64,000 bases of DNA from an uncultured Bacteroidia bacterium (GTDB taxonomy: Bacteria; Bacteroidota; Bacteroidia; NS11-12g; UBA955). The position numbers were made by a program, and so were the translations under genes. The notes below the pieces were generated by a model. The model was given only the letters and a program-made list of their open reading frames with translations, was not told the origin of the DNA and ran no database searches. This document shows positions 1 through 8,870 of this stretch, in pieces. The stretch is taken from contig CALSSY010000010.1 of NCBI GenBank assembly GCA_943789135.1, forward strand, positions 41,853-105,852. Direction: 5' to 3'. The first letter of the stretch is position 1. Each line of letters opens with the position of its first letter.

Positions 1-3000
1 CAATTGTTCGTAAATGTTCCGTTGTAATTGGTATTATTAATTAGATTAAATCCTTGAGAATATAGACAAGCAGTATCTTTATTGCTGACAAAATCCACAG
101 CTGGACTGCTCACCACATAGGCCTCTGTATTGGTGCTATCTGCACAACCATCTTCTGTTCTAATTACATGTTTTACGGTATAGGTGCCGATACCCGCGTA
201 ACTATGATCTAAAGAATCGGAGCTTGAAACATTTCCATCGCCTAAATCCCAAAAATGAGAGACCTTTTTACCACTGATATTCCAAGGATTGGCACTTACA
301 AAATGGAAACTGTTACCGTCTAAACACTGTGTTGCATAATCCGGAGAAATAGAAGCATCTGGTTCAGGATAAATTTCAATATTACGCTCAATAGAATCTT
401 TACACCCGTCTGTAGTTTCAGCAATCAACCTCACCCAGAAAGTACCTGCTGCAGACATTGTTTTATTTGGTATGATCTTAGCATAGGCGTTGGTTCCATC
501 TTCAAATAACCAATTACTTCTAGAAGTTAAAGTCGCATTTGAAGGCACAGTACTCTGACATTCTAATTTGAAAAAATGATTATCATAACATTGACTCGAA
601 TCGGTAACCACCAGTACCGCCTTAGGCTCTGGGGCTACGAATAATGAGGCTTCAATGGTATCCCTACAACCTACATCTGTAACCGTAATCAAATAGAAAA
701 CCTGTCGACCCGTATCTGAGAAGGTAACGTTAAAAGATCCTTTGTTGTCATAGGTAGTACCATCAACAATCCACTGATTGTCAAATGAACCGGTATACAG
801 CGTATTATCACTTAATTCAAATTCATTATTTAAGAAACACTTCTCCAATGTTCTCGTTCCGATTTGTGCCTCAGCAATCGGATTTACCACAAACGTAGAA
901 TCAATTGTATCCCTACATCCATAATCCGTTTCGGTAATTAACCTTATACCGAGTGTACCTGAATCGGCAAACGTATACAAGATGCTGCTATCTGCACGGG
1001 CCGTGAAGTTTGTATCTAAACCTCCGTCACTGAATGACCAATATGAAATGTATCGGCCAGTTGGAGATTCAGAAGCGTCAATAAAAATTGAAGGGGCATC
1101 TTGACAATAAACCGAGAACGGCAATTCCATTTTTGCAATCGGATACGGATGCACCACAAGAAGTGTATCCAGCGTATCGCGACAACCTTTTTGCGTTTCC
1201 ACGATGTAACGCAAAACGTTAGAACTCGCGGAATCGTAATGAATGTCAAAAACTATGGAGTCTCCATTTACATATTCAAATGTCAATGCCTTAATACTCT
1301 CCCATTTGGATAATTTCCAAGAATCATTGTTATAGGTTGAACCGTCTGATAAGCGGAAATAGTTTTCCTTATTACATTGCACCACTGAATCTCCGGCTAT
1401 ACCTGCTATAACAATATTAGCACGCATTACGTAACTGGAATCAACTGCGCTACAAAATGTAGCAGTATCAACTATACGCAACCACACCATTTCATCGGAA
1501 GTTACGTTATAGGTACTCTTCCGTGATGAGTCTTGCCATGTATATACGTATTTATTCGAGACAGGCGCCTCCATTGTAACATCCAAAGTATTCGCACATT
1601 GAATGGTAGTATCGGGGAAATTAAAAATTGGTCCGGGTAAAACGTTTATAATTTTACTTCTATAGACAGTATCTACTTTGTTACAATTATTCAGAACCAC
1701 CGACTTCATGATAACATAGTATGTACCCACTTTTTCAAACTGATGTATCACAGAATCTCCATCAACTTCGGGAGTACCATCTCCAAAATACCAACTAACA
1801 CCTGTGACATTTTTATTGGTGTATTTCGCCGTTAGGGTAACCGGTTCTGAAGGACATTTGCCTTTTCTAGAAATGTTGAAATCGTATTCTACGCTTTCAA
1901 ATAAAGCACCTGCCGAATACGAATAGCTTTCATAAGGACCAGTACCATAAGCAACCACAATACAACCGCTGTCACATTCAATGATATTAGAACTTGGGTT
2001 GGCCACCGTTATTTGCGCGTAGGCAAAATTTCCGCAACTAACGGCTTTGAAGTTGTTTTTATTTATAAAAGCCCCATTAAGCTTAACGGCGTGTGTTGCG
2101 GTCTTGTCCACTAATATATTCACCCAATGGCGGCGCATATTACTCGTTGTTGCCGTTCCAACAATTGTTTTTAAAAGTCGTTGATTTACATCAGGGGAAA
2201 TAAAAACTGCAGCATCTCCATCTTGACTTCCAGACCAACCGTTACACGCTCCATTTTTCATATATTGTGCGACATAAGCTGGTTTACTCGTGTTAACACA
2301 TACCGCGTTTTCACTTGTTTGCTCCAATGAAATCCAATCGCCTTTCTTCGGTATCATGGTATAATTAGAACCATTTATCTTTACATAGGTTGAATCATAC
2401 GCAGCTACAACTCGATACACAAAACCATTTCTCTGATTCGCATAGGGCATAAGCACGTAGTCTTTACCTAAAGCATTTATAGGCAAAACCTGGGTGTATA
2501 AGTGGTCCTTACCACTAAATCCTGCACAGTTACCTCTAGGAACGTAGGAACTTCTTGTTCCCGCAAATACATTTATCTTACCGCAGCCATCAATTACGCG
2601 GATTCGTGTACCGGTCAAATCTCCATCCTTTGCACCTCCACCTGTCCATGAATATGCAGCAGGATTGGTATTATTGGTACCATCTCTTTCATCTGATTGA
2701 ACCTGATATACCTGACCTTTTGCTAAGGAAATCGTATATGGTTTGCCTGCAGCCTTACCACCTTTGGTTCTAAAAGCGGGTGTAATCTCTACTTTAACAC
2801 CATTATCCATACCTACAACGGAGAACTCACTCTCGGTATATCTTGAACCGTTCCTTACGTTCGGCGGAAAACTTGTCACAAAATATTCTGGTGCAGCAGG
2901 AATACTTTCATAGGGAAGAATGAATGTTCCATCAGAACGATTCAACTCCAAATTCATACAGTATACATTTACTGGATCGTTGGCCGTAACTCTGAGCCCT

Positions 3001-3338
3001 TTTTTTGAATTTTGATCTGCCCCACTGAATTCAGAGCCAATTGGATAATAATAATTGTTGTCTACCGCTATCCGATTTACATTATTTTTTGTGATGTTAT
3101 AAGTGACTTTTGAACCGGTAAGTCTTGGATTATCAATAGCCACCTTCGTATCCACATCCGAGGTAATGAAAATTAGTAGCGTATCCGGGAAACCACCGTT
3201 TCTTGTTTCCATCTCCAAAAAGGACATGTAGAACTCTTTTCCGGTAGAACTAATTTGGGCGTTCAACTTCGAACCAAACACGAGAGCGATTCCTAAAAAA
3301 ACCACCCTTACAATGCTCTTCAAACTTTTGGTATACAT
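1..3338 (-). CDS. Secreted adhesin-like protein with IgGFc-binding-like N-terminus and PKD repeats (C-terminus outside window)
   Basis: An uninterrupted frame of about 1112 codons runs from an ATG at 3338 off the left edge; I checked it codon by codon for stops. Residues 1-28 are a signal peptide (basic start, hydrophobic core, cleavage after LNAQ). The next ~400 residues, with ISSTGKEFYMSFLEM near the start, resemble the IgGFc-binding N-terminal domain found in large Bacteroidota surface proteins. From about residue 500 come PKD-like immunoglobulin folds with WYFGDG and WDLGDG cores, separated by copies of a T-x-D/E-x-GC-(R/K/A)-D-(T/S) linker about every 85 residues. Such proteins usually end in a T9SS sorting domain, here out of view. 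Inferred role: cell-surface or secreted adhesion. The gene has no partner on its strand nearby; mnmA ends 110 bp upstream. Confidence 0.85.
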   Translation of the reverse strand, partial: MYTKSLKSIVRVVFLGIALVFGSKLNAQISSTGKEFYMSFLEMETRNGGFPDTLLIFITSDVDTKVAIDNPRLTGSKVTYNITKNNVNRIAVDNNYYYPIGSEFSGADQNSKKGLRVTANDPVNVYCMNLELNRSDGTFILPYESIPAAPEYFVTSFPPNVRNGSRYTESEFSVVGMDNGVKVEITPAFRTKGGKAAGKPYTISLAKGQVYQVQSDERDGTNNTNPAAYSWTGGGAKDGDLTGTRIRVIDGCGKINVFAGTRSSYVPRGNCAGFSGKDHLYTQVLPINALGKDYVLMPYANQRNGFVYRVVAAYDSTYVKINGSNYTMIPKKGDWISLEQTSENAVCVNTSKPAYVAQYMKNGACNGWSGSQDGDAAVFISPDVNQRLLKTIVGTATTSNMRRHWVNILVDKTATHAVKLNGAFINKNNFKAVSCGNFAYAQITVANPSSNIIECDSGCIVVAYGTGPYESYSYSAGALFESVEYDFNISRKGKCPSEPVTLTAKYTNKNVTGVSWYFGDGTPEVDGDSVIHQFEKVGTYYVIMKSVVLNNCNKVDTVYRSKIINVLPGPIFNFPDTTIQCANTLDVTMEAPVSNKYVYTWQDSSRKSTYNVTSDEMVWLRIVDTATFCSAVDSSYVMRANIVIAGIAGDSVVQCNKENYFRLSDGSTYNNDSWKLSKWESIKALTFEYVNGDSIVFDIHYDSASSNVLRYIVETQKGCRDTLDTLLVVHPYPIAKMELPFSVYCQDAPSIFIDASESPTGRYISYWSFSDGGLDTNFTARADSSILYTFADSGTLGIRLITETDYGCRDTIDSTFVVNPIAEAQIGTRTLEKCFLNNEFELSDNTLYTGSFDNQWIVDGTTYDNKGSFNVTFSDTGRQVFYLITVTDVGCRDTIEASLFVAPEPKAVLVVTDSSQCYDNHFFKLECQSTVPSNATLTSRSNWLFEDGTNAYAKIIPNKTMSAAGTFWVRLIAETTDGCKDSIERNIEIYPEPDASISPDYATQCLDGNSFHFVSANPWNISGKKVSHFWDLGDGNVSSSDSLDHSYAGIGTYTVKHVIRTEDGCADSTNTEAYVVSSPAVDFVSNKDTACLYSQGFNLINNTNYNGTFTNN

Positions 3339-3349
3339 CCTTTTAATAG

Positions 3350-3357
3350 TAAAATTA
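3350..3357 (-). promoter_or_regulatory. Weak match to Bacteroidota -7 element before the adhesin gene
   Basis: On the minus strand TAATTTTA lies 12 bases before the ATG and matches TAnnTTTG at all but the last base. A TTG sits 16 bases further upstream. This is suggestive only. Confidence 0.3.
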
Positions 3358-3447
3358 TCTCAATAAAATAATACAACGCTGCTATGCACCATTTGTTGTC
3401 CTCATAGACAGAAAAAACTTCAGTCTTGTTGCCTCTAAATAAAACCA

Positions 3448-4668
3448 TTAGACGCTAATCACACCGCTAAAAATCAATTCACTTCCTTGATATAGTGCTA
3501 AAAACTGCCCTGGTGTGACATTTCTCTGCAAATCACTAAAAACAGCTATAACATTACTCTCGGAATCTTCAACTATTTTACATGCAAATGGCTTTTGTCT
3601 ATACCGTATTTGGCACACTAAATCTTGACTTTTCAATGACGCTTCGCGCAAACTTGGACGAACCCAATGTGCATCGCTTTTATTTATTTTCAGTCCGCGA
3701 TAGGACAACCCTGGATGATCTTCTCCTTGACCTACGTAAATAACATTATCCGTTATGCTGGTTTGAATTACAAAAAGGGGCAATACGTTCCCACCGATAT
3801 TCAATCCACGACGTTGACCGCGGGTGTAATAATGCGCTCCTCGGTGTTCACCGATTTTTCTCCCCATTTTTGGTTGGATTTCTAATCTATGAACAGCCGC
3901 CTTCTCATCACAACTTGAACTGATAATTTGACTATATTTTATCACCTCTATATTTTCCCGATCTATCTCAATCACATCCCCTTTTTTAGGACTTAATTGC
4001 TGCTGTAAAAACTCGGGCAAACTCACCTTACCAATGAAACAGAGTCCTTGAGAATCTTTTTTAGTGGCCGTTACTAAGCCTATTTCCTTTGCAATTTCTC
4101 GAACTTCACTTTTTTGTAATTCACCTATTGGAAATAAGGAACGCTTGAGTTGTTGGGCATTCAATTGACATAAAAAATAACTCTGGTCTTTATTCGGGTC
4201 TAATCCTCTTAGCAGCTGATATTCAACTTCCCCATTCTCATTGACAAATTCGCCTTTACGAACATAGTGCCCAGTGGCAACAAAATCGGCACCAAGCTTT
4301 ATGGCTTCCTTAAGAAACAAATCGAACTTGATTTCGCGATTACAAAGCACATCCGGATTTGGTGTTCTGCCTTGTTCGTATTCGTTAAACATGTAATCTA
4401 CAATTCTCTGTTTGTAGGCGGCACTAAAATCGATAACTTGAAATGGAATTCCTAATTGTTCGGCCACCATCATGGCATCACGACTATCATCAATCCAAGG
4501 ACATTCATCTTCAAGTGTAACACTTGCATCATTCCAATTCCTCATGAACAAGCCCACTACCTCATATCCTTGCTGCAAGAGAATATGTGCGGCCACTGAA
4601 CTATCTACTCCACCGCTCATACCCACTACTACGCGAGTTCCCTTTTTATTTAAACCTTGCCCATCCAT
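3448..4668 (-). CDS. mnmA: tRNA-specific 2-thiouridylase MnmA
   Basis: MnmA transfers sulfur to U34 of Lys, Glu and Gln tRNAs in the cytoplasm. The N-terminal PP-loop GMSGGVDSS binds ATP; the family's two catalytic cysteines are visible in NPDVLCNREIKF and in SQGLCFIGK, and YTRGQRRGLNIGG is the family's central motif. The length of ~406 residues is slightly longer than the usual 360-380. I start at the ATG at 4668 (MDGQGLNKKG); an in-frame ATG at 4683 also exists. Both lie inside the end of the upstream VWA gene, so translation is probably coupled. It is the last gene of the adk-yjjG-T9SS-VWA-mnmA run. Confidence 0.95.
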   Translation of the reverse strand: MDGQGLNKKGTRVVVGMSGGVDSSVAAHILLQQGYEVVGLFMRNWNDASVTLEDECPWIDDSRDAMMVAEQLGIPFQVIDFSAAYKQRIVDYMFNEYEQGRTPNPDVLCNREIKFDLFLKEAIKLGADFVATGHYVRKGEFVNENGEVEYQLLRGLDPNKDQSYFLCQLNAQQLKRSLFPIGELQKSEVREIAKEIGLVTATKKDSQGLCFIGKVSLPEFLQQQLSPKKGDVIEIDRENIEVIKYSQIISSSCDEKAAVHRLEIQPKMGRKIGEHRGAHYYTRGQRRGLNIGGNVLPLFVIQTSITDNVIYVGQGEDHPGLSYRGLKINKSDAHWVRPSLREASLKSQDLVCQIRYRQKPFACKIVEDSESNVIAVFSDLQRNVTPGQFLALYQGSELIFSGVISV

Positions 4669-6665
4669 TTTCGTATAAACCATTCAATTCCAAGCATTGA
4701 CGCAATCACCAACAAAACTAATGGCAATCGCTCAAAAGGCAAGTTTTGTTCAGCAACAACAATCTTAGATTTATCTAATCTCAATTCCTTAATTTGACTA
4801 AAAAATGGGGATGTTTTTTGGTGAATTTCGTTAAAAATTCCACCACTCTTTTTTGCGATTTTCGCCAAAGCCCCAAATTGAGCCCTTGTTTGAAAATCTT
4901 CAATATTCGATTCTTTTACCCTCGCAAATGATTCCTTATAAATTTCTCCATCGGATCCTTTTAGGATAATTTTATTGAGTCCAACCGAACTCGGCGTGAA
5001 AAATGCAGTGTACGCATTATTCTCGATTAACACATTTAAATTTTCCGTCTCTTTACTTTCATTTTCAATATAGGCTTCTACTCTTTTCGAAGATTGCAAT
5101 TCACCTGCTTCATCATAGAAATTCCATTTAATTTTTCTTCTTTCGCCGACAGAAATCGCAGATTCAAGGCCCATAAAATCCCAACCTGCTTTTCCTGTAC
5201 TGGAACGGATTAACCACTGTATATTCCGTAATACCCAATTATCAAACTCATCGGAACTTTGTGTTTTCCTAAATTCATTCATTCTCCATTTCCAGATACC
5301 CAAGCCTAAAAAGACATGTTCAGATCGATTTGATTTCCGGCTAAACATTAAAGGCACATTGGTAACAACGCCGTTCCATTCTTGATAATATTGCACCTGA
5401 TCATTTGGAACTTTCGCAGTAAAAAGTGGCGTCTCTACTGCATTCCAAATGGTTGAATTTGCATTAACATCTTTTATTTGGAAGTTTTCAAAATTCAAAT
5501 TATGTGCAGGTGTAGATTCTTGAAAACCCGTTAAGCCCTTCCTAATGGCTGAAGTCCCTTCTTGATTGAATAGCCACTCAATACTTTCCCGATTGTAGGC
5601 AAACCACCAAAGGGGCTTTTTAGTGCCTTTTATTTGGGTGAAAGTTTCTTTTCTTTTAACTCCGTGAAGAATGTAGGCATCCGCATCTTTTTTTATACCC
5701 TCGTTTTCAGAATATGCCCTTAATGTATAGGCTTCCTTTCCTGTAAGAGCCATTTGAATTGCCTTCACGTCCGGGTGTGCGGCGCCAAAAACCACATCAA
5801 CAATTTTTCTCTTATCCAGAATCTTGATAATCCGTGCTTGGGCGTTATTAGCCATTATTTTTTCTCCCTTCAAGGATTTAGCACGGACTTCAATATTTAA
5901 AATATCTCCTTTTGCGTTAGAAGTTTGCAGTGTATATCGCAATCTCTTTTTACTAAATTCCGACTCGGGAATCCAAGTTTCCCCATGCGCCATACGTTTA
6001 TCAATCCATATCTCGATATTGATTGACTCCCCTTTCACTTTTGATGCTGATATCACGGCTTCAAGGTCTGTTGAATTGCCTTGATAAACCTCGTCATTCA
6101 CGAGTAGCTCATCAATTCCTATATCGGTATAGGCCGCAGAGTCTCCCATACCAATGGCACAAACTGGACCAATACCTTCCCAGTTATATGACTCGGACAT
6201 CCTCCCCTGATTCACTATTCCGTCGCTCAAAATAAATCGCAAACCAGTTTGCGATTTATTCGCATCCATGTGATCAAAAACTGCGTCAAATCTGGTTAGT
6301 TTAGCATTCAGTTGTTGTTTGTTCTCGACAGACAAAACCGATTCGCCGAAAGCAAACTCACGAAATCTCACTTTAGGAAAGGCTTTTTCAAGGCTATCCA
6401 AATACGAACGAATGGCTGAAGGCTTCAGTTTAATGGAATTGGAGGCATCTATATATACATCCCATTGGGCAGGAATGGTTTCATTCTTTTCGTAATTGAT
6501 TAATGGATTGAATAACCAAAATAGAACAAGCGCCAAGGCAACGGCACGCAAGATTGCCGCAATTTTCCATATAAAATGCTTGGGCCATAGAAATCGGTAA
6601 GCCCACCATGAGAACGCTATTCCAACAAAAGCAGAAAGGACCCATGCATAAGCCGGTACGTGCAT
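4650..6665 (-). CDS. VWA-like membrane protein, function unknown
   Basis: 671 residues. Two hydrophobic segments near the N-terminus (about residues 8-25 and 35-52) and one close to the C-terminus (LPLVLLVIASMLGIEWFI) anchor a large extracytoplasmic middle part. Around residue 70, YIDASNSIK fits the D-x-S-x-S metal-ion-dependent adhesion site of a von Willebrand A fold, and later text has the FILSDGIVNQG pattern typical of VWA or Bat-like proteins. The overall plan (N-terminal helices, VWA-like, glutamine-amidotransferase-like middle, C-terminal helix) is seen in uncharacterised Bacteroidota proteins. It starts 12 bases after the T9SS cargo gene and overlaps mnmA. No specific function can be given. 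Confidence 0.75.
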   Translation of the reverse strand: MHVPAYAWVLSAFVGIAFSWWAYRFLWPKHFIWKIAAILRAVALALVLFWLFNPLINYEKNETIPAQWDVYIDASNSIKLKPSAIRSYLDSLEKAFPKVRFREFAFGESVLSVENKQQLNAKLTRFDAVFDHMDANKSQTGLRFILSDGIVNQGRMSESYNWEGIGPVCAIGMGDSAAYTDIGIDELLVNDEVYQGNSTDLEAVISASKVKGESINIEIWIDKRMAHGETWIPESEFSKKRLRYTLQTSNAKGDILNIEVRAKSLKGEKIMANNAQARIIKILDKRKIVDVVFGAAHPDVKAIQMALTGKEAYTLRAYSENEGIKKDADAYILHGVKRKETFTQIKGTKKPLWWFAYNRESIEWLFNQEGTSAIRKGLTGFQESTPAHNLNFENFQIKDVNANSTIWNAVETPLFTAKVPNDQVQYYQEWNGVVTNVPLMFSRKSNRSEHVFLGLGIWKWRMNEFRKTQSSDEFDNWVLRNIQWLIRSSTGKAGWDFMGLESAISVGERRKIKWNFYDEAGELQSSKRVEAYIENESKETENLNVLIENNAYTAFFTPSSVGLNKIILKGSDGEIYKESFARVKESNIEDFQTRAQFGALAKIAKKSGGIFNEIHQKTSPFFSQIKELRLDKSKIVVAEQNLPFERLPLVLLVIASMLGIEWFIRKWMGKV

Positions 6666-6676
6666 ATTATATGCTG

Positions 6677-7366
6677 TTAGCGCGCAATTTGCAGGTGATG
6701 CACACCCACACCCTCGGCGTGACGAACGCGAATGATGTAGTTGCCCGATTCAAGCTGATTGATCTTAGCCTTAACCGCATTGTCTTTATTGAAATCCTGT
6801 TTGAACATCAATTTGCCCGCAGGATTGTACACGAGAATCTCTTCAATTTGGGTGCCAGAAACATTTAAAATATCCTGAGATATTGGGTTTGGATATACAC
6901 GAGTATTGAATTCGTTGATTGAATTTACTTTCAGCCCCCAACGCGCATACACACGGTAAATCAATGTATCAATTTCATTTGGTTTGCTTTGATCCCAAAT
7001 TGCGTATTTAATCATTGCCGAATCGGTACCTCCTATTGGAAACACATCTAATTTCATATCCGTTGTATCGCCTGGTTTAATAGGTGCATATACCCCGGTT
7101 GAAGGGAAATTGGGCAAACAATCTCGGTTGTCGCAGAACGAAATCAACCAAGATTCGGGAAAATCCAATTCAACTTGACTGTATTCAATGGTAATATCCG
7201 ATTCACTTTGATTGAAAAATTTGATTTTGCACGACTTAAAGCCATCCGGCATGTTTTCATCTACATAAAAAGTTTCATCGGTCCCATGAACCAATCCAAT
7301 TGATTTTTGTGCATGAGAAACCCCTGCGAATAGTAAAAATGCAACGAAAGCCGAAATTTTATTCAT
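6677..7366 (-). CDS. Secreted protein with T9SS type A sorting domain
   Basis: 229 residues from the ATG at 7366 (MNKISAFVAFLLFAG then SHAQ), a clear Sec signal peptide; the longer frame to 7384 adds only MVKFVP. The last ~75 residues are a type IX secretion sorting domain: NTRVYPNPIS, then VYNPAGKLM and LESGNYIIRVRH. The middle is a single beta-rich domain with two cysteines (CDNRDC) and no recognisable catalytic motif. Inferred: exported through the T9SS and attached to the surface or released. It lies between yjjG (17 bases away at its 5' side plus leader) and the VWA gene 12 bases downstream. Confidence 0.85.
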   Translation of the reverse strand: MNKISAFVAFLLFAGVSHAQKSIGLVHGTDETFYVDENMPDGFKSCKIKFFNQSESDITIEYSQVELDFPESWLISFCDNRDCLPNFPSTGVYAPIKPGDTTDMKLDVFPIGGTDSAMIKYAIWDQSKPNEIDTLIYRVYARWGLKVNSINEFNTRVYPNPISQDILNVSGTQIEEILVYNPAGKLMFKQDFNKDNAVKAKINQLESGNYIIRVRHAEGVGVHHLQIAR

Positions 7367-7400
7367 AGGTACAAATTTAACCATTAATTGGCAGATTCAA

Positions 7401-8135
7401 CTACAATGATTGACACCATTGGGTCAAAGATCGAACATCCCCACCAAAAAGAGGATTCGATTTAATTTCAGGATTGGTATCGGTATCGGTATAACAATAG
7501 CGGTATGTGTAAATCCCGGCCTTCATCCCCCCAATCACATCGGTTTGTTGATTGTCACCAATGTATATGCATTCATCCGGTGTTATTCCTGCATGCTCCA
7601 GAGCCGCATTGAAAAAATCTAGAGAGGGCTTTGCAATCCCAAAGGCTTCTGAGCTTTGCATGTATTGCACATATTGATCTAAAGACGATTCGGCTAATTT
7701 AATTCTTTGGGTTTCTTCAAAACCATTGGTTAGAATACCAATTTTAAGGTGAGTTTGAAAAAAGGACAAGCACTCTCGTGCTCCTGGGATTAAAAGAGTC
7801 ATCCGAGGGCAAATATCCAAATACTCATCCCAAACGTTTTGAGGATATAAAGCGGGTGGTAATCCCATCAATTCAAAGGTATCGGTAAATCGAGCAGTCC
7901 TCAACAGTTCTTTACTAACTTGACCCTTTTCATAACGTTTCCAGTAAGCCGCATTAACATCTTGATACAAATGAATGAATTGTTCTACTTTATACCCAGT
8001 ATGCAATTCTAATTGATGTTGTTGAAACAATACCTTTAAGGCCTCTTGGGCATTCCCATCAAAATCCCAAAGGGTGTTATCCAAATCAAAAAACACCCAC
8101 TTCAAGGGCTTCTTGGTGTGTGGGTGCAACAACAT
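7401..8135 (-). CDS. yjjG: YjjG-family noncanonical pyrimidine nucleotidase (HAD hydrolase)
   Basis: 244 residues. HAD motif I is FFDLDNTLWDF with the nucleophilic Asp, motif II is around GILTNG, the Lys of motif III is in EAFGIAKPSLDFF, and motif IV is YIGDNQQTDVIGG. The alpha-helical cap between motifs I and II places it in the YjjG group, which dephosphorylates noncanonical pyrimidine nucleotides such as 5-halo-dUMP in E. coli and helps keep them out of DNA. The start ATG overlaps the adk stop by one base, so the two are translationally coupled. Substrate is by family only. Confidence 0.88.
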   Translation of the reverse strand: MLLHPHTKKPLKWVFFDLDNTLWDFDGNAQEALKVLFQQHQLELHTGYKVEQFIHLYQDVNAAYWKRYEKGQVSKELLRTARFTDTFELMGLPPALYPQNVWDEYLDICPRMTLLIPGARECLSFFQTHLKIGILTNGFEETQRIKLAESSLDQYVQYMQSSEAFGIAKPSLDFFNAALEHAGITPDECIYIGDNQQTDVIGGMKAGIYTYRYCYTDTDTNPEIKSNPLFGGDVRSLTQWCQSL

Positions 8136-8707
8136 TATAAATTGTTAACGTGCGCACAAAGTGCAGCGAAAATATCTTCGATTTCGCCCATACCGTGAAC
8201 TCCTTTGTAAGTACCTGTGTTCTGATAATAGCCCTGTAAAGGCAATGTTTTATTTTGATATTCGCGGAAACGATTTCGAATGGTAGACTCGTCTTGATCG
8301 TCAACCCTTCCGCTGCTTTGACCGCGCAACAATAAACGTTTTACCAATTCATCCTCTTCAACCTCCAAACCCAAAACCAAATGAATTTTTGTATCAAATT
8401 CAGACAATAATGCGTCTAAGGCTTCAGCTTGTGGAGTTGTCCGAGGAAAACCATCGAAAATAAAGCCATTAGCCATATGATTATCCTTCATGAAATTGCG
8501 CACCATACCTACTACCACTTCATCAGGGACAAGTTCGCCCTTGGAAATATAGGTATTGGCTTGGATTCCCAATTCTGTACCCGCTTGCCTTTCAGCCCGA
8601 AGCAAATCGCCCGTTGAAATATGCTTTAAACCATAAGCACCAATTAATTTTTCGCTTTGTGTGCCTTTGCCGGCGCCTGGAGGACCAAAAAGTATGAGAT
8701 TTAACAT
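8135..8707 (-). CDS. adk: Adenylate kinase (short-LID type)
   Basis: Catalyses ATP + AMP to 2 ADP in the cytoplasm. The P-loop GPPGAGKGTQ is at residues 7-16, the AMP-binding region is HISTGDLLRAE and GFIFDGFPRT, and GQSSGRVDDQDESTIRNR is the short LID without the zinc-binding insertion of long forms. I start at the ATG at 8707 (MLNLILFG); an in-frame start at 8743 adds 12 residues that do not look like the family. 190 residues is the normal length for Bacteroidota. It heads the operon ending in mnmA. Confidence 0.95.
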   Translation of the reverse strand: MLNLILFGPPGAGKGTQSEKLIGAYGLKHISTGDLLRAERQAGTELGIQANTYISKGELVPDEVVVGMVRNFMKDNHMANGFIFDGFPRTTPQAEALDALLSEFDTKIHLVLGLEVEEDELVKRLLLRGQSSGRVDDQDESTIRNRFREYQNKTLPLQGYYQNTGTYKGVHGMGEIEDIFAALCAHVNNL

Positions 8708-8778
8708 AAGTTGTTCCGATTTTATAGAATCACAAAGTAACAACCATTATTTAGGAAAGTCCAAAAACTTAAGGCTAC

Positions 8779-8786
8779 TAATTTTG
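8779..8786 (+). promoter_or_regulatory. Bacteroidota -7 element TAATTTTG for the Omp28-like lipoprotein gene
   Basis: TAATTTTG is an exact TAnnTTTG match in the divergent gap between adk and the lipoprotein gene, 84 bases before its ATG. Confidence 0.5.
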
Positions 8787-8870
8787 CACCGTTCTGCGTA
8801 AATATAATTGTAAAAGGGAATAAAAATGATTTAATTCGTAAATTCGAAAATAAAACCTTAGAAAAACAAT

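Noticed and set aside
1016..1313. Small frames of 77 and 70 codons inside the adhesin gene
   Set aside because: They overlap the long adhesin frame in other phases, have no motif, and the adhesin frame is open and repeat-structured over the same bases.
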